Below, piece by piece: positions 7,968 through 37,700 of a stretch of DNA of 55,549 bases. Every line of letters begins with the position of its first letter. The stretch's first letter is position 1. The stretch spans positions 5,027,567 to 5,083,115 of the forward strand of contig WNKI01000001.1 in the NCBI GenBank assembly GCA_015350385.1, given 5' to 3'. The DNA is from Aculops lycopersici. Its lineage: Eukaryota > Arthropoda > Arachnida > Trombidiformes > Eriophyidae. Below the pieces are notes generated by a model. That model was not told the origin of the DNA, made no database searches, and worked only from the letters and a program-made list of their open reading frames with translations. Made by a program: the position numbers and the translations under genes.

Positions 7968-9805
7968 GATCGCAAGTTAGGTGATCTTTAAAAGCATAAG
8001 ATGCTAGAGCAAGGAAAGACTGGAAAAATCGATCAATAGTTTGATGACGAACCAGAAGCGAGAGATAGAAATCGTATTGTATATCATGCTGATAACAACG
8101 GAGGTGGTAGAAATAATCTCTCATTTCTTCCCCGCAATTAGAATCGGCACTATCAGTTATTATTATTGTTATCATTATTACTGTTTATAGTTGACAAGAT
8201 TTAAAATTGAATTTCTTCTATCTTTCCGTCCGCACTGGCGGATGTTCGTGTTCAAGTTCCTCTGATATCATCATAAATAAATACTAAGGCTTCTTTTCTT
8301 TCGATCAATCAGATTGGACCTGACTCCTCTTTCAAACTTGGTGAGATAGATTTTTCTCTTTACTTTGATTAAACACAAATTGATACCGACTCATTATTAT
8401 GCTACAGGTGGCAGTGGTTGCATGAATCTGACTTGTAACAAATCAATCAAAGAAAAGATTCAATCGTACACCAATTCAAATAGAAAGATGAAGAGGGAGA
8501 GAGTAATCCGAATCCTGTGGTAATCATGATCAAAATTCTTCTGTTTCACTGCGGCTTGTTCAATATATAATACAAAAATTTAATCTCTTATTGATGTAAA
8601 TAAGCAATTTTTGTTCCATGTTTAAATACTTCCTTCTAACCTTCTCCTGGTGTAATGTTTCTGGTTCTGTATCTGGTTTATAATACAATATAAAATTCCC
8701 CTTCGTTAGATACTAGTTAAAACAAGTTGTCGATAATACCAATAAGACAAACAAGTTCATGGTGGTTGTGTGTGTTTAAAATCTCTCTTTCTTATGTATC
8801 TAGTTATATATAGATGAATTGTAAATAATAGTGCTATCTTAAGGTGTAAATAGTAGGTATCTCTCTTTAAAGGGTTCTTTATGAATTTTTCTTGTATGCT
8901 GATAGATGATGATTCGGATAGAGTTACATATAGTTTTTCTATTCTTCTGTTTTGGTTTCAATAAGTCGAAATCCAGAGATGGAGTCTTGTAGTTTTGCCT
9001 CCTACTCCAGATTCAAGTTCACTAGTTTATATTATCGCTGTGTTTAGAATATAATATAATCTTGGTCTTGGTAGTTTTGGTGATAGTAAATAGATGGTGG
9101 TGTGAATTAATAATGTAAATAGATATAATTGGTATAGAATAGAGTGGGGTTTTCTATGTACACAGGTGCTGGTCAATCTGGCTTCCTCTTGGCGTGTTTG
9201 TGTTTTGGTTGTATTTGTAATTGTAAATTGTGTTTTTGTATGTAGATTGCAACAACAGTGTTATTATTATCATCTTTCGTGTAATAGACTCCAATTAGTT
9301 AATATCCTACCAAGTAATAGTCATCAATACGAACAACGAACATTGATAACAATCCTCTATGACGCAATGCGTTCGAATGACATAGGATTTCTCAGCTTAC
9401 ACACAAATTCTTCCGAGGTCCATTGTCATTCAAAAGCACAGTCATCGTACCTCACTTATGAGTTGTGACACGTGCAGCGCGTGTGTCACCTTCGAGGCAA
9501 CCTGTTGATTTAATTCTGGTACTTTGTTGACCTAAAAACAATACAAGTCACTAGATATTTCTTGAGTGAGTGAATGTGCATCCTCACCGTCAGTTTATCA
9601 ACTCCTGATTTTCCTGAATAAGAAAGGCAGTATCAAGTGATTTGATTCCATCAGAGATTGGGGAATCAAACGACTGTTATCATTATCTAATACTTCATAG
9701 TCTTATGGTGAATGTTTGTTTTGGTTTCAATCAATTGGTTGTTATGATTAATAGATCCCATTCGATTCCATACTAAATAATGAAATCGAAAATATGCTAA
9801 TAATC
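7968..9805. other. 3' UTR region shared by the secreted-protein gene (+) and HR3 (-)
   Basis: About 1.84 kb between two convergent stop codons. The left part probably belongs to the 7179 gene (AATAAA at 8276). The right part probably holds the HR3 3' UTR read leftwards. It is AT-rich with T-rich runs, as expected of UTRs. A plus-strand ORF of about 100 codons (9166-9468) has no recognisable homology. A near-palindrome around 9466-9490 pairs GTGACAC with GTGTCAC. Confidence 0.35.
8276..8281 (+). terminator. Candidate poly(A) signal AATAAA
   Basis: A canonical AATAAA lies about 310 bp after the stop of the 7179 gene, inside an ATAAATAAAT run. It is the first canonical signal noticed in this 3' region. 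Confidence 0.45.
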
Positions 9806-26941
<17,136 letters not shown>

Positions 26942-28719
26942 CTTGATGCTTCTTTATCTGTTAAAAATTTGCCCTCTGCTTCTTTGCTTCTCTTGATCTA
27001 TTTGTCTCTGGTCTCTAGTTGTTGCTATCGGCTCATTTGAAAATTCTTCATTGGCTCTCTCGCTCTGTCGATCTCTAGATGTCTCGCTTCCTGCTCCCTC
27101 TTGAATCGTATTGTGTATTCTATAACTGTAATATGTTGTCAGCGTCATAAGCGTCGGTGTCGGTGTTGTTGTTGATCATATGAAGCCAGTTTGTCGAATG
27201 ACGTGATACTGGGTAGCATCGTCCGCAATGATGGAAGGCAACGGGAGATTTAGGCATAGTAAAGTAAAGTTAAGTTGGCGCCGAGGATTCGACTAGACTG
27301 AAACCTCGAGTCGAGAGTACAGTTAGACTCGTAGGTTTGTTTGTTGCGCAGCCTCGGCGCGCATCCCAATAGCCGCTAGCGCAGGGTTTCGCGTCGCCGT
27401 GGCCACCGACGCCACACACAGTCGCGGCTAACGTTGCCGCTGCCATTGCTGCCGCCGCCGCCGCCGCAGACGCGCCACTGGCCCGCAATGAGTAGGTGCG
27501 AGTGTTGCGCGCTGCAGTCTGCAGAGTAGCGGCATCGGGATGAATTCTGTTGCATTCTGCGTGCACCCTGGTGGCCATTCCACTCACTCACTTGACATGG
27601 CGGCGCCTCGCGCGTCCGTCGCATCGGGTCTCGGTGTTCGCTCGGCCCGCTTGGTTAGTCCTGCAGATCCGCGGTCCGCGCACATCAGCGGACACATTTT
27701 TTTACATGTGCATGCAGCGGCAATTTACTGCGAGTTGGGCCTGTAGCTGCGAGCGTCTAAATACACAAGCTGCGAGTGTCGGCTCTGGCGTCAGCGAACA
27801 ACGTACAGTTTGCAGGAACAGTGTATGTGCTACTGCTGCTCTTGCTTGTGTGCTGCAGAAAAGCAATGGCAATGGCGGCGCCACCACCATCGTCGTCGTC
27901 GTCGCCGCCGCTGCCGCTGTGTGTGTCTTGCTCCGAATATTTCGAAAACACTGAATTTTCGCCTCAAATCAAAATCATTACAACTGTCTTACATATATAT
28001 CTATAACTATAAGGCAGCTGTATCATTATTATTATTACTAATTCTACCATCAAGATTATTATTTTACTAGGCCTCCAATTGATGACAACCAAAATGTTGG
28101 TTCATAAGCTTCGCGACTATAACAGCAATCACAATAACGACGAGGAAGACAACAGCAGCAAAAGTAGCATCAGCAGCAGCAACAACAACAATATCAGCAT
28201 CAACAACAACAACGAAGTCAACTACTACAACTACGACGACAATATTACAATCAAATATTGAGCTAACTAACCAAAATGCACTAATATCAGCCAGCCTCTC
28301 ACTTTTTAACCGTCACCAATCATTATTATTCTAACAAAATCTGCACACCTGTATGTCTACCAACTTTTTTATTGTAGTCTCTGTATTGTGAGAACTTTCA
28401 CTATTACGCCTCTTGATCTAGTTGCAACAATTGGACTATTGAAAATAACATAGGTATACACATAAATATAACAGCAACAACGACAATAACAACAACAACA
28501 AAATAGACAAGATAGACAAGAGCAAGAAGACGAGAGGCAAAGGTGGAGGAAGACTACTAGCTGATGTAATATAACAACTAGAACAAAACAGCCAACTCTA
28601 AGGCCTCCCGAAAAATAAGGTTTACATGAGAATTTTATATTAATCCAAGTAACCATCATAATTGTAAATTCAAAACTATCAGTTAGAAAAGAGAAAAAGG
28701 AGCTCTTACACCACACAAC
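26942..28719. promoter_or_regulatory. Divergent promoter region, HR3 / KMT2C-D
   Basis: 1.78 kb between the head-to-head ATGs of HR3 (minus) and KMT2C/D (plus). The stretch 27240-27920 is CpG-rich and is the likeliest promoter core. 28080-28700 is A/C-rich with AAC/AGC runs, looking like the 5' leader of the plus-strand gene. No exon encoding the missing N-terminal PHD fingers of KMT2C/D was found here. Confidence 0.45.
26954..27148 (-). other. Possible upstream ORF in the HR3 leader
   Basis: A 64-codon ATG-started ORF on the HR3 strand ends with TAA 12 nt before the HR3 start codon. If the leader is unspliced here it would be an upstream ORF. The product is charged and Arg/Glu/Gln-rich, without homology. 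Confidence 0.25.
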
Positions 28720-31700
28720 ATGAGCACAAGTACACAAAGATTGAAAACAACACAGTCATCCATTATAAGCCCATCGGATCATCGGCCGACATTTGTCTTG
28801 TGCTCAATTGAAAATGAATTTCTACTGTCGCAAGACATCTGTACTTTGTGCGGAAGTTTAGGCAAAGCGGACGAGGGAAACCTCATCTCCTGCTCACAAT
28901 GTGGCCAATGCTATCATCCATTCTGTGTCAACATCAAGGGCCTTAAGGTGGTCATCTCGCGAGGTTGGCGATGTCTCGAGTGTACTGTTTGCGAAACTTG
29001 CGGACTGCCCGGCGACGAGGCCAAGCTATTACTTTGTGATGAATGCGAACTAAGCTGTCATACCTATTGTCTAAATCCTCCTCTTGAGGAAGTGCCACAT
29101 GGTTCATGGAAATGCCATTGGTGCGTTGAAAACCGTCCAAAGGACGAACGCGAATTGATAGCAAATGGCAAGGGAAAATCATCCAACAACTTAGCCGACG
29201 ACCAGAGAGAAGTTTTATCATCATTGAATTTAGACAACAACAATGCCAACAACCAACTATCTGGTCACCACAACCATCCACAACACAACCACCAGCGATC
29301 ATCTTCATCCATTATAAATGATCAAAAAAATGCAGATGACACCATCCTACTCGACCCGAATCGCAATCAGCAAGACTTCCCACGGCCCCAATCAGCTCCC
29401 CTGTCAACATCATGTGACAACGACGATTCGCATCCAAAACGACCGGCCTCATCGAATTCGTTGCTAATTGTAAATCATAACAAAAATCAAGAAGATGAAG
29501 CGAATGATTATAATATTGACGAAAGTGCCATAAACAAATCAGTGATCAAATCCAATATGGTCGATGGAGTCGTCTTATCAGAGGCTGGATTTAATTTTAT
29601 CAAATCTCAGAAGCTGGAACCTGCCAAGAGACAAAGAGCTAAGCGTGGAACTAAGCAGCAAAAATTAGATGATTGTAACAATGTGGAACAACAAGAATCC
29701 TATGATGAAACTAAAATGATTGGGCAACAAGTAGCAGATGATGAAAATCGAAAGAAGAGAGGAAGAAACTTGAGCAAGTTAGGCATAGGTGGCTTCGTAG
29801 CTAGACAGAGGGGTTTCAAGAATCACGATGACCTCAATGACATCAGCTCACCAACCCAACAAACGCAACAATCCCCTACAGATCAGCAGCGGACCAACCA
29901 CCAACAACAAGCAAACGAAGTTATGATTAATAGAGATACTGATCTCAAACCAAAGCGAATTCGTAGGCCAAGAAAAAAGAATAAGCTTCTAGATCTATAT
30001 CCATCTTACATACAGGAAGCATTTTTCGGCAAAGATTTGTTGACGAATAACGAGCCTAATGAGTCCACAAAAACTATACCTCTTGAAGATAAACTGCCTG
30101 AAGTTCAAAATGATTGCCCTAATGGAATGGACGCAAGCAGCGATCCATTCTTGAACGATATCAAAATGCCTAGTTATCCCATCGATTCGAAGAAAGATGA
30201 TCTCATCAAGGCTGAACCATCAAATCTGAACCCATCCATTCTAGATCAGGGACAGCAATCTGTGAAAGACGACTATAGGATGGATCTCAATAATTCATCT
30301 AGTAACGATGCATTCAAGGTTGATCCATTCGCGAGTGGACCTCACAGAAAGGACCTATTTGAAACAAATGTGCCTGAACAAGCTCTTTTTGACTCCAATT
30401 CAAAGAAAGACCTCGACCCTCTGCTACTACCGGATTTAAACCTGGACATGGCGCAGTTCGATAGCAGCCTAGATATGGCTCAATTGGATAGCAAAGCTCT
30501 AGACGACGTGCTATCCGACAAACCAAACAATCAGCAACAGCAAGCTGGGAAGTCAGACCAGCAACTGACTGAAGCCAAGAAGGCCTTGCAATCTTTTGAG
30601 CAAGAAGAGGCACTTGGTGATAGGGCAACAAAATGCAACATACTTTATTGTAATCTAATGCATCCGGAGTTCAAACAACGTTATAAAAACCCGGAAGAAA
30701 GGTGGAAACAAGTCCAGAAGGCATGGCGAGCAATGAAATCTGAAGATAAGAAGACTTATGTTGATCAGGCACGAGAGAATAGGGCATTATTGAAGACATC
30801 GAATCAGACTAAAGGTACAAGCGAATTCAGCTCAAAGAAGACTCGACAGCCACAGCAACACCAACAAATTCGACCGCCCTCGACACCTAGAATGTCCAGC
30901 GATGTTGTTCTATCTAGTCCAGGACCAAGTCAAACGATGACACCATCTCCGATGTCTCACCACTCTCAAGATACACGTTGGCGCCCACCCCTACCCGTCG
31001 AAAGTCCCCATCAACCCAGATTCTTACCCTCGCCTCATCAGCCGCCTCAACCTCAAGTTGTCTATTCACCTTCGCCTCATAACCAGGTACCTGGACCTCC
31101 ACAAATGTTGCACAGTCCAGGTTTTGTTGACGTTCATCACCAACAGCAGCAGCAACAACAGGCACCACCAGCAGCAATGCAACAAGTTGCAATCCATCAA
31201 CCAAATCAGTATCCGCCACCGAGACAACCGCAATATATCAATCAAAGGATGGCTGGACCAAACCAACAGCAACAACAATTTTCCGGACCACCACCACCTA
31301 ATCAGCACATGATGAGGATGCAAGCTAGAACTATGCAACAGGTGGGCCCTCCACCTCCGTCACAACAACAGATAGGTTACCAACAACAAACGATGCCGCC
31401 ATCACATAGGCCTCCGCATAGATTTGTTAACCAGAGTCCTCAGCAATACGCTGGCCAAGACCAAATTCACTCTCAGCCCCATGCCCCACAGACTGTTATG
31501 ATGAACCAACAACAAATGAGTGGACCTCCTATGAGAAATCAGATGATTCAACCACAACAAGTGGCCTCGCCCCAACTCCCGATGGCGCAACAAGTCGCCT
31601 CACCCCAGTTACAGATGCAACCCCAGCAAATCAGCTCACCACAATTGGCTGGTCCCCACATGTCGATGGTTCAAGGGCATCCTCAAGGAGGTTTTATGGA

Positions 31701-34700
31701 CAATCAATCTCACCCACAACAAACCACCTCAATGATGACACATCCCAACCAAAGCCCTCAACCCAATCAACAGCAACAGCAAGTTGTTTACAATCAGCAG
31801 CCGATGAACCAACAGAGACGTCAAGTGTTCCATCCTCAACAGCAGCAACAACAACCACAGCCACAATTGCCTATGATGCAACCGCCTTTGCAGCATCATC
31901 AAAATCAACCACAAGTCGCTCCAATGCAACAGCAACATTTCTCTAACCAACCACCAAGGCCAACCCAACTTGCTCCTCAACCACAACAACAGACTGGCAT
32001 CTATAGCAATAATATCATAGCCCCTTTGAGCACAAATCCAGATGATATTACTCCAACCATAGATGATGACGATGATCTCAAGGACTTGGAGTTGGATGAC
32101 TTCAATATCCTTGAGTTGGCTGATCCGGAAACCGTTAAAGTTGGCAAGTCACAAAAATCTGGCGGCAAGAGCAATATTGAGTTGGACGCCGCGGATCTAG
32201 AGGAATATTTTAATCCACTTACAGATGAGAAACGTAACGACCCCATGTTCTCGATGAGTGCCTTGCAGCCCACCCAAAGCCAACCTGTAACTTCAGGTCT
32301 TGTCCATCAGCCTATGAATCAACAAGTTCACCAAGGCCAACCCCAGCAGCAGCACCAACAACAGCTACAACCTCAACAAATACATCAACAATCCCAGCAA
32401 ATGATGTACAACCAATCTCACGGACAACAACAGCAACAGCAACCGGCTCAGCATGCCATTAACCAGCAAGGAGGTGGAATGATGGTGCAGCAGCAACAAC
32501 AACAGAATCAACAGGTCTTTGTGGATAACCAGCAACCTCATCATGTTAACATGTCAACCCAGCAGGCCCAGCAAGTTATGCCAGTCCCTCAACAACAAAA
32601 TCATCAACATTACCAACAGGTTCAAAGACCCCCTCAGTACATGAACCAACAGCAAAGATCTATGCAACAACAGCCGCAACAGATGATGCAAAATCACCAG
32701 CAACCAATGATGAGACCACAACCCATGAGACAACAGCAGAGCATTGTTGTGCAATCCAATCAGATGCAACCAGGTCCGCAACCACAACAACAGATGGGAG
32801 TTTATCAACAGCAGCAGCCACAAGCTTATCAACAACCCCAACAGCTTCGAATGCAGAATCCAAACCAAAGGTTCCACCATCCCGATCAGGTGGGTGTTGA
32901 GATGTCGCATCAGCAGCAGCCAATGATGAACACTCAATCCCCTGGCCAAATGGGCCAGCCACCTATAATGAGAGCTCAAAAGATTAGTCCTCCTCAGCTG
33001 CAAAGACCGCAGATGAGACCGCAACAGGTTGGCTCTCCACAAATACAGAGACCCCAGATCGGCTCGCCGCAAATACAAATGAATCCCATGCAGCCCCAAC
33101 AAGTTGCCTCACCTCACATGCAACATCAGCAACAGATGCAGCCAATTCAACAACATCAATACCACCCTCAACAACAACCAGGCTCCTTTATGGACAACCA
33201 ACAACAACCCAAGCAACAAATGCACGGTGGTTCAATGATGCACCTGCAGCAACAGCAACAACAACAACAACAACCTCAATATAGTCAACAATCCCAACAA
33301 CATCATCAACCTATGATGAACCAACACCAGCCACAACAACAACAACAACAACAACAGCAGCAACAGCAGCAACAACAACAACAACAGCAACCGCAACAAC
33401 AAATGATGTATAGTAATCATCCTCAACAACATAACATGCAAATGAACCAGAGACGGCCACCATTTCAACCACAACAACAATCTCAGCCACAGTATGGCTA
33501 CCAACAACAACACCAACAGCAGACTGGAGGTTACCAACAACAGCAACAAATGATGCCCCAGCAACAACAACAGATGATGGGACAGATGGGCGGAAATGAG
33601 ATTATGATGCACGAGAAGAGTCCAATCATTGGCGAGCCAGTAACTTCTATGCAGTTTACCATGTATGAACAAGGATCAGGTGCCCAAAACGAGGCTGTTA
33701 ACCCTTTGGCACAGTCGAGTGAGTCTCCAAACATGTTGAACTCTGGGCAGCCCCAAGAGAGTAACAGCAACAATGAGACACACCAGCAACAGCCCCAACA
33801 AACACAGCAACAACCGCCTGATCAGAATGCAGTAAATTTACCGCCACCAGGATCAGTTTCGATTAGGCAAGCAAATTCAGATAATCATCAACAACCCACC
33901 AAACAAATCATTGAGCATATATCTCTCCAGCCGACGAGCAACAAACCCCCAGATACTTCAAGCTTTAAGTTTACTCAAGCTGCTGGATCTAACACAGTTG
34001 GTCCAAATTTGCAGGATAATACATATAACATTATCAGTGGCTCGCCACAAGTGGCAACTGGTGGTCTATCGACACCAATCAACGAGAGGCCGAGTGGTAG
34101 TGGTGGCGGCAGCAGCAGCAGCAGCAGTAGTAGTCAGCCTCAGAATCAGCTATTGAAGCAACTATTGGGCAACTGCTCCTCAGCTGATAGTCCAAATCAT
34201 GAAAGTGGTGGAAATACATCTGCCCTACTTCTGGATTGTGGTCCCAAGTCCGTGCAAACACCACCAGCTCAAATGGCGGGACCACCTCAACCCGTTGTTG
34301 TCTGTCCGACACCAAAGCAGTATGGACCTAGTGGAGGTGGTCCGGGTATTCCTCAGATATCTTTCCAGATGGACGCCAACACAAAGCCACTCGGAACTTC
34401 ATTCGTCACTAGCCCCCAACCGATGTCTTCCTCGATGCCAATTGGTAGTGGTGGACCCGCGAGAGCTGCAACGACATTTGTAGCCACTGGAGGCGGTGGT
34501 GTCAATCAACCAATAAGACGATCACCCGTAACACCGACGGCCGGAGCACAAATAGTCATTGCTCCGCAACAGCCTGAGATAAAGTCTTACAATGTCGGTG
34601 CTCAAGTTCAAACGGCAACAGCAACAGTCAACTTGAACACACAACCTCAGCCCCGACAGCAGCATCAGGTGCACATTCAATCTCAATCTGTAAATCATCA

Positions 34701-37700
34701 GGCACCATCCGTGATGGTTAGTCAGGGCAATCCCATAGTCCACCTAATCCCCGTTACAGAGCCGACAGGTTCATTGCGCCCCCAGATGGGGCCGATGGTC
34801 GTACAGCCGCAACAGGTGCCTATGGTTACACCTGGTCCCAGACCAATTATTGACCGCGAGTCCACTAAGCAAAGTCAAATTGTGATGCAACCAGCACAAC
34901 AGCCTGCTACCAGCCTCACTGTTGTCACTCCAACTCCCAGAACTAACCCCAATGAAAATGAGAATGTCCAATCGAAAATTGTACCCTCTACTCCAACTAC
35001 CCCCTCAATGGCAGCCTCCAACAGTCAAGCTATCAACGCCGCCGCATCAACTGATGCAACTAAGACGCAAGTCAAGAGTGCTGCTGCCAGGCGTAGAAAT
35101 GAAATGGCCAAACGTCGAGCTGAGCTTGAGAAAGAACCAACCCCGCCGCCGAGAGAGGTGAAGCCCAAGAAGAGAGCATCGAATTCTAGCGCATCTCGTG
35201 GACCCAACAAGCGACCACGAGCTGACAATGAAGACGTAAGAACTATGGATAGCAACTCGAATACATCTGAAACAAACTCCAATCAACAGTTACCTGAGAC
35301 CGCAACCACATTAATGAGCACCCCATCCCTCACCACTCCAGCTCAAGCTACAATAACCAGTGTAAACTCCTCAAATATTGCAACCTCAACAGCCGCTAAT
35401 GCAACCGGCACCCCAACATCAGCTCAACCACGAAAACGGGTGAGAAAGTCGCAAGTAAAGACGAGCCAAACAAGTTTAGATGCCGACCCAACGTGTGAGT
35501 CATTGATCTCAAATCTCGCAGTGGGAATCACTCGGGAGCTACCAAAATTACCTGTCAAGGAGCCCGAAATTAGGCCTAGCAATAATATTGCCTGTATGTT
35601 TGCTTGCGGTGATTTGAACTCGAGAGAGTCCAAGCTAAGGGGTAGTTACGGTCGAGCAGAGCCGGTGATCAATTACAGCGCCCAAACAAACAAGAAGGGT
35701 GGCAAGAGGAAAATTGTTGGCTACTATCACGAAGAGTTCCCCGAAGATTTGGAAGACACCACAGCCGACTTGTTTTCCCAAAACACCTTGCGATCGGATG
35801 GTCTCGAGCGCGATTGCGACAGTCCCGATTCCATTATATCTGCCTCCTCCGAGGACGAATACAATATAAACAGAGAATACCATAATCATCGAAATCATCC
35901 TATTATCAACCAAATCAGTTGTCAGCTCAATGGAACTTCTAGATCGGATTCAGGAGAACGACTCTTCGCAACCGATTTGGACAAATACTTATCGAATCAC
36001 GAGAAACAATCATCGACTGCAAGTGATATAACTATTCAAGCTCCAGTTGGATCTACGAGCATTGTTAATGGAAGGGACAACAGAAACATGGATTTGAACA
36101 ACAACAACAACAACCGAATTAGGTCCGTCTCACCACCTGTGGTTCCATCTATTACCACATGTTTGCCCATCGTTCCCAAGTCCTTGTCCGATCTCGAGGT
36201 ATTAGCGACTCGCCATCTTGAAGGTCACGAGGAAGATGAAAGCGATAGCGAGAACGAGAATAACAAGGAAAATCAAGTTGATTTAGATGAGACAGGGGAA
36301 CTAAACCAACAGGTGCGAACACCCAATCGGTCGATGGATGTCGACGAGGCAATAGAAAGTAGCGGCAATGTAGCTTTGAGTCACAATACAAATAATAACA
36401 ATACATCACTGAATATGCGTCTTAAAGATCACGGCGATGTTTCCGTTACCCTCACTCTGACCAACAAGGAGGCAGATGGAGTGAAAAAGGTTCTCAACTC
36501 TTTGACGCAAGTCATTGGACTCTCATCAGCTCAGCATCAAGCCTCGTCCAGTCAATCGGCTAGCCAAAATCACCATATAGCTAATCTGAGAGATGGAACT
36601 GGTGAAACTTTGGACGATAATTTGGGTGGCAATTCGTTTCGGCTGCTCACAGGAAATCAACCCCAAATTCAAGAATCCTCACTTAAAGGAGCCGACGACT
36701 ACAAGGGTCTCAAGTTCAACGAGCAAAACTCCAGCGAGGGTGCTGTTGATATTAAGCCGGAGTTCTGCTGTCGCTGCAAGGCCATCGTTGTCGATCGCGG
36801 GATTCGCAAAAATATCAGTGAGATACCTGAACCAACGCTGGACTCAATGCAGAAGTTTCTATCCATCGGGCGTAGGAACCATTCAATGAGCGGCGAGCTT
36901 GTGTTCTGTAGTGTCCATTGTTACACGGCTAGTATCATGTGCATCGATATGCCAAAGGAAGTACTGGATGCCAGCTCCACCTCGTCGGCGGCAACAGCAT
37001 CCTACGGAGGCGTAAAGTTGATGTCGGGCGGAGGAGGAGGTCTTTTGCCCCCGATGAGTCCCATGATGGAGGGCGACGAGGATGATTCTATGTCAGGCAC
37101 TTGCAATAATTACACCGGCACCAATGTCATCAGTGAGTCCATTAGTACGAACACCAGCGACCCCAGCAAAGGTCAAGAGCCGGCGTCGCTAGGCGCCTCC
37201 GGCAGACGATGGTCGGATACGAATGCCAAGATCAGTGGTTTGGGAGATGGCCAATGGACTCCGGGCGCTTCAACTTCGTTAGTCGGAACGGGCGGAGTGA
37301 CTATTACTCTCGATTTAAACAAATCCACCAGTCCCATCAATATTGATAACCACGACATGAGATCGTCCGATTCGCTAAGTACCACAGCAACTCCGACCGG
37401 TGAATTGGCAGACCCGCAAGTTGGCGCCGACTCGTCGGTGGACAGCAATGAATCCGATATGAGCACCACTTGTAGCCAGTCGACGAGTGGGGGCGCCGAT
37501 TGCCAGCTGGAACTGGCAACTTGTCGCGACGTCATTACTCCCTGGCCCGAAGATATGGAATTAATTCAAGTATTGCCGATCAAGACGAGTCAAACTAAGT
37601 TTCCAAAGGTCAAGGTGGAGGATTCATCCGGAGAGGACCAACAGCAACAGCAACAACAAACAACTGCAACCACCACTACCTCTTCGAAGGTCGATAAGAA

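Noticed and set aside
9166..9468. 100-codon plus-strand ORF with a hydrophobic N-terminus
   Set aside because: Sits in T/GT-rich UTR-like sequence, which gives Val/Phe/Leu runs; no homology.
28082..28261. Asn/Ser-rich 59-codon ORF upstream of KMT2C/D as a coding exon
   Set aside because: Made of AAC/AGC runs without any PHD residue and not joined by clear splice sites; at most an upstream ORF.
32554..33672. Large minus-strand Leu-rich ORFs antisense to KMT2C/D
   Set aside because: Antisense of CAA/CAG glutamine runs reads as Leu/Val repeats; shadows of the real gene.
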